This document shows positions 43,382 to 52,342 of a stretch of 64,000 bases of DNA, one piece after another. This DNA comes from Marinomonas fungiae. Its GTDB lineage: Bacteria; Pseudomonadota; Gammaproteobacteria; Pseudomonadales; Marinomonadaceae. The position numbers and the translations under genes were made by a program. The stretch covers positions 1 to 64,000 of the forward strand of contig NZ_LIQF01000002.1 in NCBI RefSeq assembly GCF_001418205.1, written 5' to 3'. The notes beneath the pieces are model-generated. The model was not told the origin of the DNA and searched no databases. It saw only the letters and a list, made by a program, of their open reading frames with translations. Position 1 is the first letter of the stretch, and each line of letters begins with the position of its first letter.

Positions 43382-44905
43382 TTAATTGTCGCGAATTACT
43401 TTATTCCGGCCTTGTTGTTTGGCTTGATAGAGGTTCTTATCCGCACGGTTAAAGAGCTCGTCATGGCTTTCTTTACCGTCGAACAAACTAAGACCAATCG
43501 AAATGGTGACCGAAATCGGCTCGCCGTTCATGTTGAACGGCGTACTTGCGACGGCGTTACGAATATTTTGGCAATGTTCAAATGCCTGATCGAGTGAGGT
43601 CATCGGAAAAATGACAACAAACTCTTCGCCGCCGTAGCGAAACAGCAAATGATCCTTCTTGAGCGCTGTTTGCATTTGACGGGGCACTAAACGAAGCACT
43701 TTGTCTCCAGTTAAGTGTCCCCAGGTGTCATTGATCACTTTGAAGTGATCGACATCGCAGACCGCAATACACAACTGCTGTTTGTTTTGCGCTGCTGAGG
43801 TCAGTAGTGGGAAAATTGTATCTTGGTAAGCGGCGCGATTGGGGAGACCAGTTAAAGAGTCAGACAGTGCTTGGGCAATCTTTTCTTGCATGCTGGAGCG
43901 TAATTGTGTGGCATCTTGCTCCATACGACTCACTTTATTTTTCAACTGGGTAATTGACTTGGCGGCCTGCTTTTCCTGCTCTTGCATGCTGTTTTGAAAC
44001 AGTGTCATAGCTTCATTAATCGTATGCATACGATCATTAATCAACTGTTTTAACGAATTCAAATCGGTGGCGTTATGCACATCGCTTTTGGTGTTGTTGA
44101 CATGATCTTGGAAGGTTTCACCCAATTGCTTGCGATGACTGGAAATCGATTTCTGAGCTTTGTAATTCGCTAATAAAGAATCATTGATGCTAGCCAACTG
44201 TTGGTTGAGTTGATTCAGGTAAAGAGTCAGATCCTCTTGGGTTTTACCCACAGCAATCATAATAAGCGTAATGACTTCATCGAGCAGCGCTGGCAAATGG
44301 TTAATGTCAGAACTGCCGGTCAAGGCATGTTTAATATCCATCAGCTGGTCGCGATAGATGTCTGGTAGCGTGATGTTGGTCAACAACGCAGCGAGGGTGT
44401 GGCTCACATGGGTCATGATTTCAGAATTATTTTCTGGAGTCGGCATGCGATCTGTTTTGCGACGGAATAAGCGTCCCAGCAAAGAGCTATTTTTTTCACT
44501 CGATTGCTGTTTCAGCGTTTCACTTACCAGTTGAATGGTCTTGCTGAGCAATTCCGGCCATTTCGAGGACGTTTGCCAATGCTTGCGAATGTCTGCTTCG
44601 AGCGACTTCTTGGCTTTGGTGGGCATTTGTGTTGTGGGTAAATCGTCAACCACATCCAGCAATTCAAGAAGCTTAGCGCGAAAGGTTTGTGCGCGGCTTA
44701 GACGATCTTCATCATATTTTAAAACGAGTGGTTCCAGTGTCTTTAGACTGGCTTGAACAACCTCCGCGTTTTGCGAACGACCAAGGTTGCCGCGGATAGA
44801 CTGTAATGTAGTATCCAGTTCAGGATCGTTACCTTCGGCCAGCATACTAATGCGAGAGATGGTCTTTAGTAAACTTTCAATCGTTTTGTCCTGAACCGGA
44901 TCCAT
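43382..44905 (-). CDS. diguanylate cyclase with long helical N-terminus
   Basis: The 507-residue protein ends in a GGDEF domain (about residues 340-505). The active site reads GGEEF near residue 425 (LLFRYGGEEFVVIFP), compatible with cyclic-di-GMP synthesis. The preceding segment (KKDH at the I-site position) lacks the inhibitory RxxD, so product inhibition is probably weak. The N-terminal 330 residues are predicted coiled helices (LNQLNQQLASINDSLL, QEKQAAKSITQLKNKVSRMEQ) without membrane segments or a known sensor domain. Monocistronic, between ubiE and dsbA. Confidence 0.88.
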   Translation of the reverse strand: MDPVQDKTIESLLKTISRISMLAEGNDPELDTTLQSIRGNLGRSQNAEVVQASLKTLEPLVLKYDEDRLSRAQTFRAKLLELLDVVDDLPTTQMPTKAKKSLEADIRKHWQTSSKWPELLSKTIQLVSETLKQQSSEKNSSLLGRLFRRKTDRMPTPENNSEIMTHVSHTLAALLTNITLPDIYRDQLMDIKHALTGSSDINHLPALLDEVITLIMIAVGKTQEDLTLYLNQLNQQLASINDSLLANYKAQKSISSHRKQLGETFQDHVNNTKSDVHNATDLNSLKQLINDRMHTINEAMTLFQNSMQEQEKQAAKSITQLKNKVSRMEQDATQLRSSMQEKIAQALSDSLTGLPNRAAYQDTIFPLLTSAAQNKQQLCIAVCDVDHFKVINDTWGHLTGDKVLRLVPRQMQTALKKDHLLFRYGGEEFVVIFPMTSLDQAFEHCQNIRNAVASTPFNMNGEPISVTISIGLSLFDGKESHDELFNRADKNLYQAKQQGRNKVIRDN

Positions 44906-44925
44906 TCATACACCCTATATCATTA

Positions 44926-45555
44926 TTACTTACTCGCTTGGCGCTCTTGTTCAATCAAGTAATCTACCACCGAATAAATATTATTATTACTACCAGCTGT
45001 GGCAGCGGTAACTAGGTATTTGCCATTTACAATTAAACCCGGGACACCACGTGCGCCGTAAGCTCTTATTTTAGCATCAGCTTGTGATAGTCGGCTATTT
45101 ACCGCGAAAGAGTTGTATTGTTTTGTAAATTCGTCTTCAGAGACACCATAGTGTGTGAAAAACTCCGCCAATTCTTCTTCGCTAGTCATGCGTTTATGCT
45201 CTTGATGGATGGCGTTAAACATATCCGCATGCAGCTTGTCTTCAACACCTAAAATGTCTGCCACATGAAACGCTTTTGCATGGGCTAACCAGCCACGTCC
45301 AAAGACTGCTGGCATGTACTTAAAGTCGACATCATCAGGCAGATCTTTTTTCCAGGCCTGAGTTAGTGGTTCTAGGGCATAACAGTGGGGACAGCCGTAC
45401 CAAAAGATTTCAACGACTTCGATTTTATTTGGGTCTGCTGTGCGGACAGGATTTTTAATGGTGGTGTAGCCATTGCCATCACTGTAATCCTGTGCCCATG
45501 CACTGGTGATCGGTAGTAAAACGGCAACGAATAATGCTGTTAACAGCTTTTTCAT
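44926..45555 (-). CDS. dsbA: thiol:disulfide interchange protein DsbA
   Basis: The 209-residue periplasmic oxidase has a signal peptide (TSAWAQD, cleavage about 21), the catalytic C55-P-H-C58 site and a cis-proline loop RGVPGLIVNG. It introduces disulfides into exported proteins and is reoxidised by DsbB, whose gene is at 57871. It is next to the cytochrome c4 gene, an order shared with Pseudomonas. Confidence 0.96.
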   Translation of the reverse strand: MKKLLTALFVAVLLPITSAWAQDYSDGNGYTTIKNPVRTADPNKIEVVEIFWYGCPHCYALEPLTQAWKKDLPDDVDFKYMPAVFGRGWLAHAKAFHVADILGVEDKLHADMFNAIHQEHKRMTSEEELAEFFTHYGVSEDEFTKQYNSFAVNSRLSQADAKIRAYGARGVPGLIVNGKYLVTAATAGSNNNIYSVVDYLIEQERQASK

Positions 45556-45666
45556 GTCATGCTCCTAGAATGGTGATTCAATAACATCCAATGGGATTAT
45601 CCTTTTAGGATGTCTAAACTCAACAAAAGTTCGTGTCATGAAGCAAGTTTACATTGCCTATACAGC

Positions 45667-45693
45667 AAAAATCCTCCTAAAAGGAGGACTTTT
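45667..45693 (-). terminator. terminator after cytochrome c4 gene
   Basis: On the minus strand AGTCCTCCT pairs with AGGAGGATT across a short A/T loop and is followed by a T-run. It lies about 30 bp past the cytochrome c4 stop. Confidence 0.8.
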
Positions 45694-45718
45694 GTTTCAA
45701 GAATGCGCAAGGTTGACT

Positions 45719-46321
45719 CTAGTAAAGGCCTTGAATGTAGCTAGAAACGGCCTGAATCTCACGCTCATTCATCTTAAACGCGATGTTTTGCATGATTTTC
45801 GCAGCATCGTTTTTGCGTTCACCAGATTGGAATAACTTCAGCTGCGAGGCAGTGTAGCTGGCGTGCTGGCCACTAAGTTGCGGGAAACCTGCAGAATTTA
45901 AACCTTTGCCGGCAGGGCCGTGGCACGCCATACATGCCGGTACGCCTGTCGCAGGGTTACCATCGCGGTAAAGGTTTTTACCGGCTTCCACTAGTTCTGC
46001 ATCTGCTTGACCTACGACCACGTTTTGACTTGCGAAGTAGGCTGCAACATCTGCAAGGTTTTGTTCAGATAAACCATCTAATAAACCTGTCATTTGCGCT
46101 ACCGGGCGTGCGCCAGATTTGATATCCGTCATTTGCTTGAGCAGGTAAGATTCATTTTGACCAGCAAGTTTAGGAAACGTTGGTGCAAGGCTGTTGCCAT
46201 CCGCGCCGTGACAGGCACTACATACTGCGGTGAAAGGCTTGCCTGCTTCAGGGTTGCCCTCAGCGATCGCAACGGATGTTGCTCCGACTGTTACTAACAA
46301 ACCGATAAGAACTTTTTTCAT
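45719..46321 (-). CDS. diheme cytochrome c4
   Basis: The 200-residue secreted protein has a signal peptide (SVAIAEG, about 20) and two class I cytochrome c domains. Heme sites are C34-S-A-C37-H38 and C130-M-A-C133-H134. The repeat HGADGNSLAPTFPKLAGQ / HGPAGKGLNSAGFPQLSGQ is characteristic of c4. It passes electrons in the periplasm, often to cbb3 or other terminal oxidases. Divergent from engB with the same order as Pseudomonas. Confidence 0.95.
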   Translation of the reverse strand: MKKVLIGLLVTVGATSVAIAEGNPEAGKPFTAVCSACHGADGNSLAPTFPKLAGQNESYLLKQMTDIKSGARPVAQMTGLLDGLSEQNLADVAAYFASQNVVVGQADAELVEAGKNLYRDGNPATGVPACMACHGPAGKGLNSAGFPQLSGQHASYTASQLKLFQSGERKNDAAKIMQNIAFKMNEREIQAVSSYIQGLY

Positions 46322-46518
46322 TCGCTGCCTCTGATGTGCTTACGCCGAAGTTAATGAACATCTTATTTCTGGCATAAAGATGTTTCGTTTTCTGTTATGC
46401 TTACCAGTATGAATTAGGGCACAGCCACATTGAGCCAGTAAGCAGAATGGCTCGCATTATATACAACTGTGCAAAAACTTATAACGCGATACAATTTCTC
46501 ATTGACTGATATCAATCT

Positions 46519-47157
46519 ATGACGCCATTCGACCCGATTTTTCAATCAGCTTACTTTATAAAAAGTGCTGAAAAGCTTTCCCAATGTCCACTTGACCAAG
46601 GTCTTGAAGTGGCGTTTGCGGGACGTTCAAACGCAGGTAAATCTACCTCCCTAAACACACTTGCCAACCAGCGTAAGCTGGCACGTACGTCTAAAACACC
46701 CGGCCGAACCCAGTTAATTAACTGCTTCGGTTTAAATGTAGACGATCGCCGCCTAGTTGACTTACCTGGTTACGGTTTTGCAAAAGTACCTGTTGCCATG
46801 AAAGAGAACTGGCAAGCGCACATGCAAGATTATCTCATGAACCGTCGCTCATTAGTGGGCGTAGTGTTAGTGATGGACATTCGCCATCCTCTTAAAGAGT
46901 TCGATGATATGATGCTGGCATGGGCCGCAAACAATAATGTTAAGGTACATGCTTTACTGACCAAGTCGGATAAGCTTAAACGAGGGCCTGCGCAGGCGAC
47001 TATGTTGAAAGTTAAAAAAGAGATGAAAGCACGTGGTGTGGAAGCCTCGGCGCAGACATTCTCAGGCTTAAATGGCGATGGTGTGGACGAGCTGCGCATT
47101 AAGCTAGCTGGCTGGTTGGAACTAGAAAATCCAAATGAGATTCCAGTGAATCTGTAA
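46519..47157 (+). CDS. engB: ribosome biogenesis GTPase EngB (YihA/YsxC)
   Basis: A 212-residue GTPase. G1 is residues 35-42 (GRSNAGKS), followed by RTSKTPGRTQLIN, G3 DLPGYGFAKVP, G4 LTKSDKL. Essential for 50S maturation in many bacteria. The start ATG 46519 gives the family's short N-terminus with FIKSAEKLSQCP. It is divergent from the cytochrome c4 gene and ends at a terminator shared with gshA. Confidence 0.96.
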   Translation: MTPFDPIFQSAYFIKSAEKLSQCPLDQGLEVAFAGRSNAGKSTSLNTLANQRKLARTSKTPGRTQLINCFGLNVDDRRLVDLPGYGFAKVPVAMKENWQAHMQDYLMNRRSLVGVVLVMDIRHPLKEFDDMMLAWAANNNVKVHALLTKSDKLKRGPAQATMLKVKKEMKARGVEASAQTFSGLNGDGVDELRIKLAGWLELENPNEIPVNL

Positions 47158-47175
47158 GGCTTAGGCTTTGATACG

Positions 47176-47206
47176 AAAAAGGGCTTCTTGATAGAGGCCC
47201 TTTTTT
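47176..47206. terminator. bidirectional terminator between engB and gshA
   Basis: AAAAAGGGC (47176-47184) and GCCCTTTTT (47197-47205) enclose TTCTTGATAGAG. A-runs and T-runs on both sides allow use by the convergent engB and gshA. Confidence 0.85.
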
Positions 47207-47224
47207 ATGCGGAAAACTCGTCGC

Positions 47225-48820
47225 TTATTGCGGCTGCATGTAATGCCTTAAGAAGGCATCAAAGTCCATTTCATCACTGGCTTCGATGTCTGCTTGCTGA
47301 GCGATTGATTGCTCTGCCCAAGCTTGGTACTGCTGCTCAAGCTCATGGCTGACTTCTTGCGCAAGCCAAGCTTGCTGCTGTGCTTTGCCAATAGCCAACA
47401 TAGCTTCTTGATAGCTGCCATATTGCTCACATTGTTTAATCACCTGAGCCGCAGGCAGTGTTTCTAGGTTTTCTAACTTACCTTTTTGTAGCGCCAAACT
47501 GTCGGTGTAAGCAAAGTTGCCGGTACGGTCTGTGAGGAACTGAGCGATTTCTTGCATGTGTGTTAACAGCTCGTTTGCTTTTTCGCGCAGTGTAATCGGA
47601 CCAAATCCGAAGTCAAAACTGTCATCTAACTCACGACCATGGGTAGCAATTTCCTGCTGAGTTTTGCGTAGTTGCTGACATTCCTCTGCACCTAAACGAT
47701 CGTCACTGTGCAGCATGCAGCACATCAAGAAAGTATCTAAGAAGTACAGCGTTTCAGGCTTCATTCCGATAGGTGATGTTGGATCTAAGTCCATGATACG
47801 TACTTCGATGTATTCAACGCCACGTTTTTGCAGCGCAGCACTTGGATGTTCGCCTGATTGAGTAACGCGTTTTGGTCGAATATCACTGTAATACTCGTTT
47901 TCGATCTGTAGAATGTTGTGGCTTAACTGCTTGTATTCACCGTCTACTTTAACACCGATTTTTTCGTAAGCTGGGTACGGGGTGCGTAATGCGCCTTTGA
48001 TGGTATTGATGTAAGTGTCGACTTCGTTGTAGCAAACGAATAAACCATCTTGGGCTTTGTTCTGATAACCAATGTCACTCATGCGTAATGACGTTGCGCT
48101 GGGGCCGAACCATGTACGACTGCCTAGCTCAGAAAGCTTGTCTGGTTTGCTCGGTAAGAAACTTACATCGATCGCTGGAGAGGCGCCAAATAGCAGCGAC
48201 AGAACCCAAGATTTACGGCGGAAGTTGCGAATCAAAGCAAAGTATTGTTGTGACTTAAATTCTTGCAAGGCCTTATCGTTGCTGATATCGGCACCACGAA
48301 AATCCGCTAGGAAGGCCCAGAAGCTGTCACTAAAAGAGAAATTGTAATGCATACCGGCGATGCATTGCATAATGCGGCCGTAACGGTTCGACAAGCCCTC
48401 GCGGTAAACACGTTTTAGCTTGCCTGAGTTAGACTCCCCGTAGTAGGCAATCGGAACCTCGGCATTATCTTTCAAGGCACAAGGCATACTGCCTGGCCAT
48501 AAGCACTCATCCATATCGTCTAACACGCGGTTAGTCATTAAGTGAATGTCGCGCAATTCTTGAATAACACCTTCCACCGAGTCATGTACGCCGGTGATGA
48601 ATTCCATCAAAGCTTCTGAGTAGTCAGTGGTGATGGATGGGTGAGTAAGTGCTGACCCCAAGGCTTTTGGGTGAGGGACTTGTGAAATTTTTCCATCCGT
48701 CCGTGAAACACGTAACGCCTCGCGTTCTACACCACGATGAAAGGTAACAGCGGAAAGGTCGCCGCTTTGAATCATGCACTGATCAAGCTTTGTCAGAGCG
48801 TCATGTATATTGCGCAACAA
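47225..48820 (-). CDS. gshA: glutamate-cysteine ligase (GshA, class I)
   Basis: The 531-residue enzyme is the E. coli-type GshA: FHRGVEREALRVS, HPSITTDYSEALMEFITG, GMHYNFSFSDSFW, YIEVRIMDLDP. It makes gamma-glutamylcysteine, the first step to glutathione. Motifs and length fit the E. coli class rather than the plant-type enzyme. Monocistronic, minus strand; an AT-rich 150-bp gap separates it from the divergent gene at 48973. Confidence 0.96.
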   Translation of the reverse strand: MLRNIHDALTKLDQCMIQSGDLSAVTFHRGVEREALRVSRTDGKISQVPHPKALGSALTHPSITTDYSEALMEFITGVHDSVEGVIQELRDIHLMTNRVLDDMDECLWPGSMPCALKDNAEVPIAYYGESNSGKLKRVYREGLSNRYGRIMQCIAGMHYNFSFSDSFWAFLADFRGADISNDKALQEFKSQQYFALIRNFRRKSWVLSLLFGASPAIDVSFLPSKPDKLSELGSRTWFGPSATSLRMSDIGYQNKAQDGLFVCYNEVDTYINTIKGALRTPYPAYEKIGVKVDGEYKQLSHNILQIENEYYSDIRPKRVTQSGEHPSAALQKRGVEYIEVRIMDLDPTSPIGMKPETLYFLDTFLMCCMLHSDDRLGAEECQQLRKTQQEIATHGRELDDSFDFGFGPITLREKANELLTHMQEIAQFLTDRTGNFAYTDSLALQKGKLENLETLPAAQVIKQCEQYGSYQEAMLAIGKAQQQAWLAQEVSHELEQQYQAWAEQSIAQQADIEASDEMDFDAFLRHYMQPQ

Positions 48821-48972
48821 GGAGTCATCCTAATTCGGAAAATAAATATGCTTGGATTGTACAAGGCATGTTGGAAGCACAGCAAGAAAAGCATAAAGCA
48901 GTTGCGCAAAGATTACAGATTTAACCATCTGTGGCATCATAGAGTATCTATTTGGTTGCCTAGGAATTGAAC

Positions 48973-49416
48973 GTGAAACAATCGTCTTGGATGACTGCCG
49001 GCGTTTTAGGCGCTGCATTGCTGGCATTATTAGGTTATAGCGTTTGGCACAATACGGATTTGGGGAGTGGGCCGATTGCCAAGTGTGAACAAGACAGCGG
49101 CAAATGCGACAAGAATCTTGGTGCAATATTAAACTTTTCTGAGCCCATTGTGGTCAATAAAGCTCTGATGCTGACACTGACGCTGCCTGAGTCAATGGCG
49201 CAGGGAGACTTTTGGCAGGGGCGTTTGGAAGGTCGTGATATGTATATGGGGATAACGCCAGTCACACTTAAAGCGGCTGACCGAAGTAACCAATATCAAG
49301 GACAGCTGCGTATCCCTATTTGCACCACTGAGCAGATGGCGTGGCGCTTAATCTTAGAATCCAGTGATGGATCTAAGTCGATATTGATGTATGAATTTAT
49401 GATGAGTCAACCGTAG
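48973..49416 (+). CDS. membrane-anchored hypothetical protein paired with sco
   Basis: From GTG 48973 (AGGA seven bases upstream; a TTG at 48967 is possible) the product has 147 residues. It has an N-terminal membrane helix (about residues 8-25) and a periplasmic part with three cysteines, two in KCEQDSGKC and one in IPIC. The family is not recognised. It ends eight bases before the sco start and is surely cotranscribed, so a part in copper delivery or cytochrome oxidase assembly is a fair guess. Confidence 0.75.
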   Translation: MKQSSWMTAGVLGAALLALLGYSVWHNTDLGSGPIAKCEQDSGKCDKNLGAILNFSEPIVVNKALMLTLTLPESMAQGDFWQGRLEGRDMYMGITPVTLKAADRSNQYQGQLRIPICTTEQMAWRLILESSDGSKSILMYEFMMSQP

Positions 49417-49424
49417 GAATGAAT

Positions 49425-50012
49425 ATGAGATTAAAACCAGTTGTTTTATTAGCCATGCTGGTGGTTTTAGCCATTGTAGGTACCTTGCTAGCCTTAAAAA
49501 AAGCCGAAGGTACAAATAACCATCCGGGTAAAGTCGGTGGGGATTTTACTTTGACGAGTGCGAATGGCCCTGTATCGCTGAGTGATTTTGAAGGTAAAGC
49601 TAAGCTAGTGTTCTTTGGTTATACCCATTGTCCAGATGTGTGTCCATTGACCTTGGCGAATGTAAAAGTAGGGTTGAAGCAACTGCCAGAAGCGCTACGT
49701 AATCAGGTGCAAACTATCTTTGTCAGTGTCGATCCCAAGCGCGATACCTTTGATCACCTCAGTGAATACGTAAGCTTCTTTGATCCAAGTTTTGTGGGGC
49801 TGACTGGCACCAAAGAAGAAGTTGATCGCGTGGTACGTCAGTACGGTGCTTTTTACCGTATCGAAGAGGGTGATGGCAAAAACTACACCGTGAGTCATAG
49901 TGCGCGTCTTTATGTGATCGGTAAAGACAACCAAATCAAGCAGTATTTGTACCATGACTCGTCTTCAGAAGAGATTGCCGAGGCAATTAAAAAGCTGCTG
50001 GCTGCCAACTAA
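49425..50012 (+). CDS. SCO1/SenC family copper-binding protein
   Basis: ATG 49425 is preferred to 49419 because AGGA ends six bases before it. The 195-residue product has one N-terminal membrane anchor (residues 5-24) and a thioredoxin-like fold with the copper ligands C69-P-D-V-C73 and H158 (VSHSARLYV). FVSVDPKRDT is also typical. SCO proteins load or reduce the CuA site of cytochrome c oxidase. No oxidase genes are in this window. Confidence 0.93.
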   Translation: MRLKPVVLLAMLVVLAIVGTLLALKKAEGTNNHPGKVGGDFTLTSANGPVSLSDFEGKAKLVFFGYTHCPDVCPLTLANVKVGLKQLPEALRNQVQTIFVSVDPKRDTFDHLSEYVSFFDPSFVGLTGTKEEVDRVVRQYGAFYRIEEGDGKNYTVSHSARLYVIGKDNQIKQYLYHDSSSEEIAEAIKKLLAAN

Positions 50013-50024
50013 TTCAGGCCCATT

Positions 50025-50064
50025 AAAAAGGCCGCTGTTCATTCAATGAGCAGCGGCCTTTTTT
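50025..50064. terminator. terminator between sco and hisF
   Basis: AAAAAGGCCGCTG and CAGCGGCCTTTTTT form a 12-13 bp stem around TTCATTCAATGAG, itself able to pair partly. Flanking A/T runs serve the convergent sco and hisF genes. Confidence 0.9.
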
Positions 50065-50089
50065 GTGTTTGCGAGCGAGCAAAGTGCGT

Positions 50090-50863
50090 TTATAGGCGCA
50101 TTTCGATGCCAGCCGCTTGCATGGTTTCTTTCGCTTCTTGGATCGAGTATTCGCCAAAGTGGAAGATACTCGCTGCCAAGACTGCGTCCGCTTTACCTTC
50201 GGTCACGCCGTCAACTAGGTGCTGTAGATTACCGACGCCACCGGAAGCGATGACAGGCACATGCACCGCTTCACTGATAGCGCGAGTCACGCCAAGGTCG
50301 AAACCGTTTTTCATACCGTCACGGTCCATACTGGTTAGTAGAATTTCTCCTGCACCCAGATCGACCATTTTTACCGCCCATTCTACCGCGTCAATGCCCG
50401 TTGGTTTACGGCCTCCGTGGGTGAAGATTTCCCAACGATCAGGCTCACCTTCGCCACTGACTTTTTTCGCATCAATCGCCACAACGATACATTGTGAACC
50501 AAAACGCTCAGCTGCTTCGCGAACGAAGTCTGGATTAAAGATGGCTGCGGTGTTGATGCTGACTTTGTCCGCGCCTGCGTTTAACATACGGCGAATGTCT
50601 TCGCAGGTACGAATGCCACCACCAACAGTCAGTGGAATAAACACCTCTGCTGCAATGGCTTCTACCATGTGTACTGTGGTCTCACGGTCATCAGAGCTGG
50701 CTGTGATGTCCAAGAAGGTGATCTCGTCAGCGCCTTGTTCGTTGTAGCGTTTTGCCACTTCAACTGGGTCGCCCGCATCACGGATATCAACGAATTGAAC
50801 ACCCTTTACAACGCGGCCATTGTCCACGTCTAGGCACGGAATAATACGTTTAGCTAATCCCAT
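50090..50863 (-). CDS. hisF: imidazole glycerol phosphate synthase, cyclase subunit HisF
   Basis: The 257-residue TIM barrel has the HisF marks: catalytic aspartate in [18 protein letters not shown] and the second in VVAIDAKKV, with phosphate loops LTVGGGIR and IASGGVG. It cyclises the HisH-fed ammonia with PRFAR to imidazole glycerol phosphate and AICAR. It follows hisH by 21 bp. hisA, which normally lies between hisH and hisF, is missing here. Confidence 0.96.
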   Translation of the reverse strand: MGLAKRIIPCLDVDNGRVVKGVQFVDIRDAGDPVEVAKRYNEQGADEITFLDITASSDDRETTVHMVEAIAAEVFIPLTVGGGIRTCEDIRRMLNAGADKVSINTAAIFNPDFVREAAERFGSQCIVVAIDAKKVSGEGEPDRWEIFTHGGRKPTGIDAVEWAVKMVDLGAGEILLTSMDRDGMKNGFDLGVTRAISEAVHVPVIASGGVGNLQHLVDGVTEGKADAVLAASIFHFGEYSIQEAKETMQAAGIEMRL

Positions 50864-50884
50864 TTTACTTTCCTATTCAGCGGA

Positions 50885-51547
50885 CTAAGGCTTGCCATCC
50901 CAATGGATGAAGTTTTTGTACAGTTGCAAACCGTCTTTGTGGCTTTTCTCTGGGTGAAACTGCACGGCAAATACGTTATCGCGCGCCAAGGCAACGCAGA
51001 AGTCGTGACCGTAGTTACAAGTACCCGCGACTTCCTCTTTGTTGCTCGCTACGATGTAGTAGCTGTGTACAAAGTAAAAGCGAGCACCGTCTTCAATGCC
51101 TTCCCACAATGGGTGCTTCATGGTTTGCTTCACTTGGTTCCAACCCATGTGTGGCACTTTAAGTTTCGTGCCATCGACATCCTTGTGGTTATTGCCAAAG
51201 AATAAAGCATTGCCTTCAAAGTGGTTCAAGCAATCCACACCGCCGTTTTCTTCACTGTGGGCCATCAAGGACTGAATGCCAACACAGATGGCCAAAAATG
51301 GCTTTTCCGCCATAGCTTTTTGAATCACTGGAATTAGGCCTTGGGCTTTCATTTCCGCGATACAATCGCGAATAGCACCAACACCTGGTAACAGTACGCG
51401 ATCCGCCGCGTCGATCACGGCAGGGTCACTACTAACAACGATTTCAGTGTTTTCATCGGCTACGTGCTCAAGGGCTTTGGCAACAGAGTGAAGATTGCCC
51501 ATACCGTAATCGATGACAGCAACGGTAGACTTAGTTTGTGTACTCAT
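50885..51547 (-). CDS. hisH: imidazole glycerol phosphate synthase, glutaminase subunit HisH
   Basis: From ATG 51547 the product has 220 residues. The frame is open further up into hisB but the family starts near [14 protein letters not shown]. The class I glutaminase nucleophile is in [11 protein letters not shown] and the histidine/glutamate in VQFHPEKS. It supplies ammonia to HisF. Sixteen bases after hisB. Confidence 0.95.
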   Translation of the reverse strand: MSTQTKSTVAVIDYGMGNLHSVAKALEHVADENTEIVVSSDPAVIDAADRVLLPGVGAIRDCIAEMKAQGLIPVIQKAMAEKPFLAICVGIQSLMAHSEENGGVDCLNHFEGNALFFGNNHKDVDGTKLKVPHMGWNQVKQTMKHPLWEGIEDGARFYFVHSYYIVASNKEEVAGTCNYGHDFCVALARDNVFAVQFHPEKSHKDGLQLYKNFIHWDGKP

Positions 51548-51563
51548 GAGTAGGGGGATCCTA

Positions 51564-52157
51564 TTACAAGCAGCCTTTGGTCGATGGCATTTGTCCTGCC
51601 ATGCGCTCATCTAGTTCCAAGGCCATACGCAATGCGCGGCCGAATGCTTTAAAGATGGTTTCTGCTTGGTGGTGAGTGTTTTTCCCGCGCAGGTTATCCA
51701 AGTGTAAAGTTACCTTTGCATGGTTAATGAAACCGTGGAAAAACTCTGAAAATAAATCTACGTCAAAGCCACCCACTGACCCTCGAGTGAAAGGCACATG
51801 CATCTCAAGTCCTGGACGGCCAGAAAAGTCGATCACCACACGAGAAAGGGCTTCATCCAATGGTACATAAGCGTGGCCGTAACGACGGATACCTTTCTTA
51901 TCCCCGACGGCTTTATCAAATGCTTGGCCAAGGGTGATGCCCAAATCTTCAACCGTATGGTGCGCGTCGATGTGAAGGTCGCCAACAGCATGAATATCAA
52001 GGTCTATAAGGCCATGACGGGCTACTTGATCGAGCATGTGATCAAGGAAAGGAACGCCAGTTTCGCAGTTAAATTTACCTGTGCCATCTAGGTTTACAGT
52101 CACTTTAATTTGCGTTTCAAGCGTATTGCGTTCGACGGTTGCAATCCGGTTGGACAT
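51564..52157 (-). CDS. hisB: imidazoleglycerol-phosphate dehydratase HisB
   Basis: The 197-residue monofunctional dehydratase has the manganese-binding repeats [13 protein letters not shown]...[11 protein letters not shown] and [14 protein letters not shown]...[17 protein letters not shown]. It lacks the phosphatase domain found in E. coli HisB, as in pseudomonads. First gene of hisB-hisH-hisF. Confidence 0.96.
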   Translation of the reverse strand: MSNRIATVERNTLETQIKVTVNLDGTGKFNCETGVPFLDHMLDQVARHGLIDLDIHAVGDLHIDAHHTVEDLGITLGQAFDKAVGDKKGIRRYGHAYVPLDEALSRVVIDFSGRPGLEMHVPFTRGSVGGFDVDLFSEFFHGFINHAKVTLHLDNLRGKNTHHQAETIFKAFGRALRMALELDERMAGQMPSTKGCL

Positions 52158-52342
52158 GTAAGGAGCTCTCCGCTTTAAAATCAGGTTTTCAACCCAGTGA
52201 ATAAGTTATATGAACATCATTATAAAACGTGCAGGGCTTTGCATCTATGCTTTTCATGCCTATTAGCGTGATCGAAAAAAGCAATTAAGGTGCTATGATT
52301 TGATAAGTGATCAAATCCTCTTATTAAAGGGTGGGAATTAAT

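Noticed and set aside
51548..51610. Extended hisH start overlapping hisB
   Set aside because: HisH proteins start close to the VIDYG motif; the overlap would put 21 extra residues in front.
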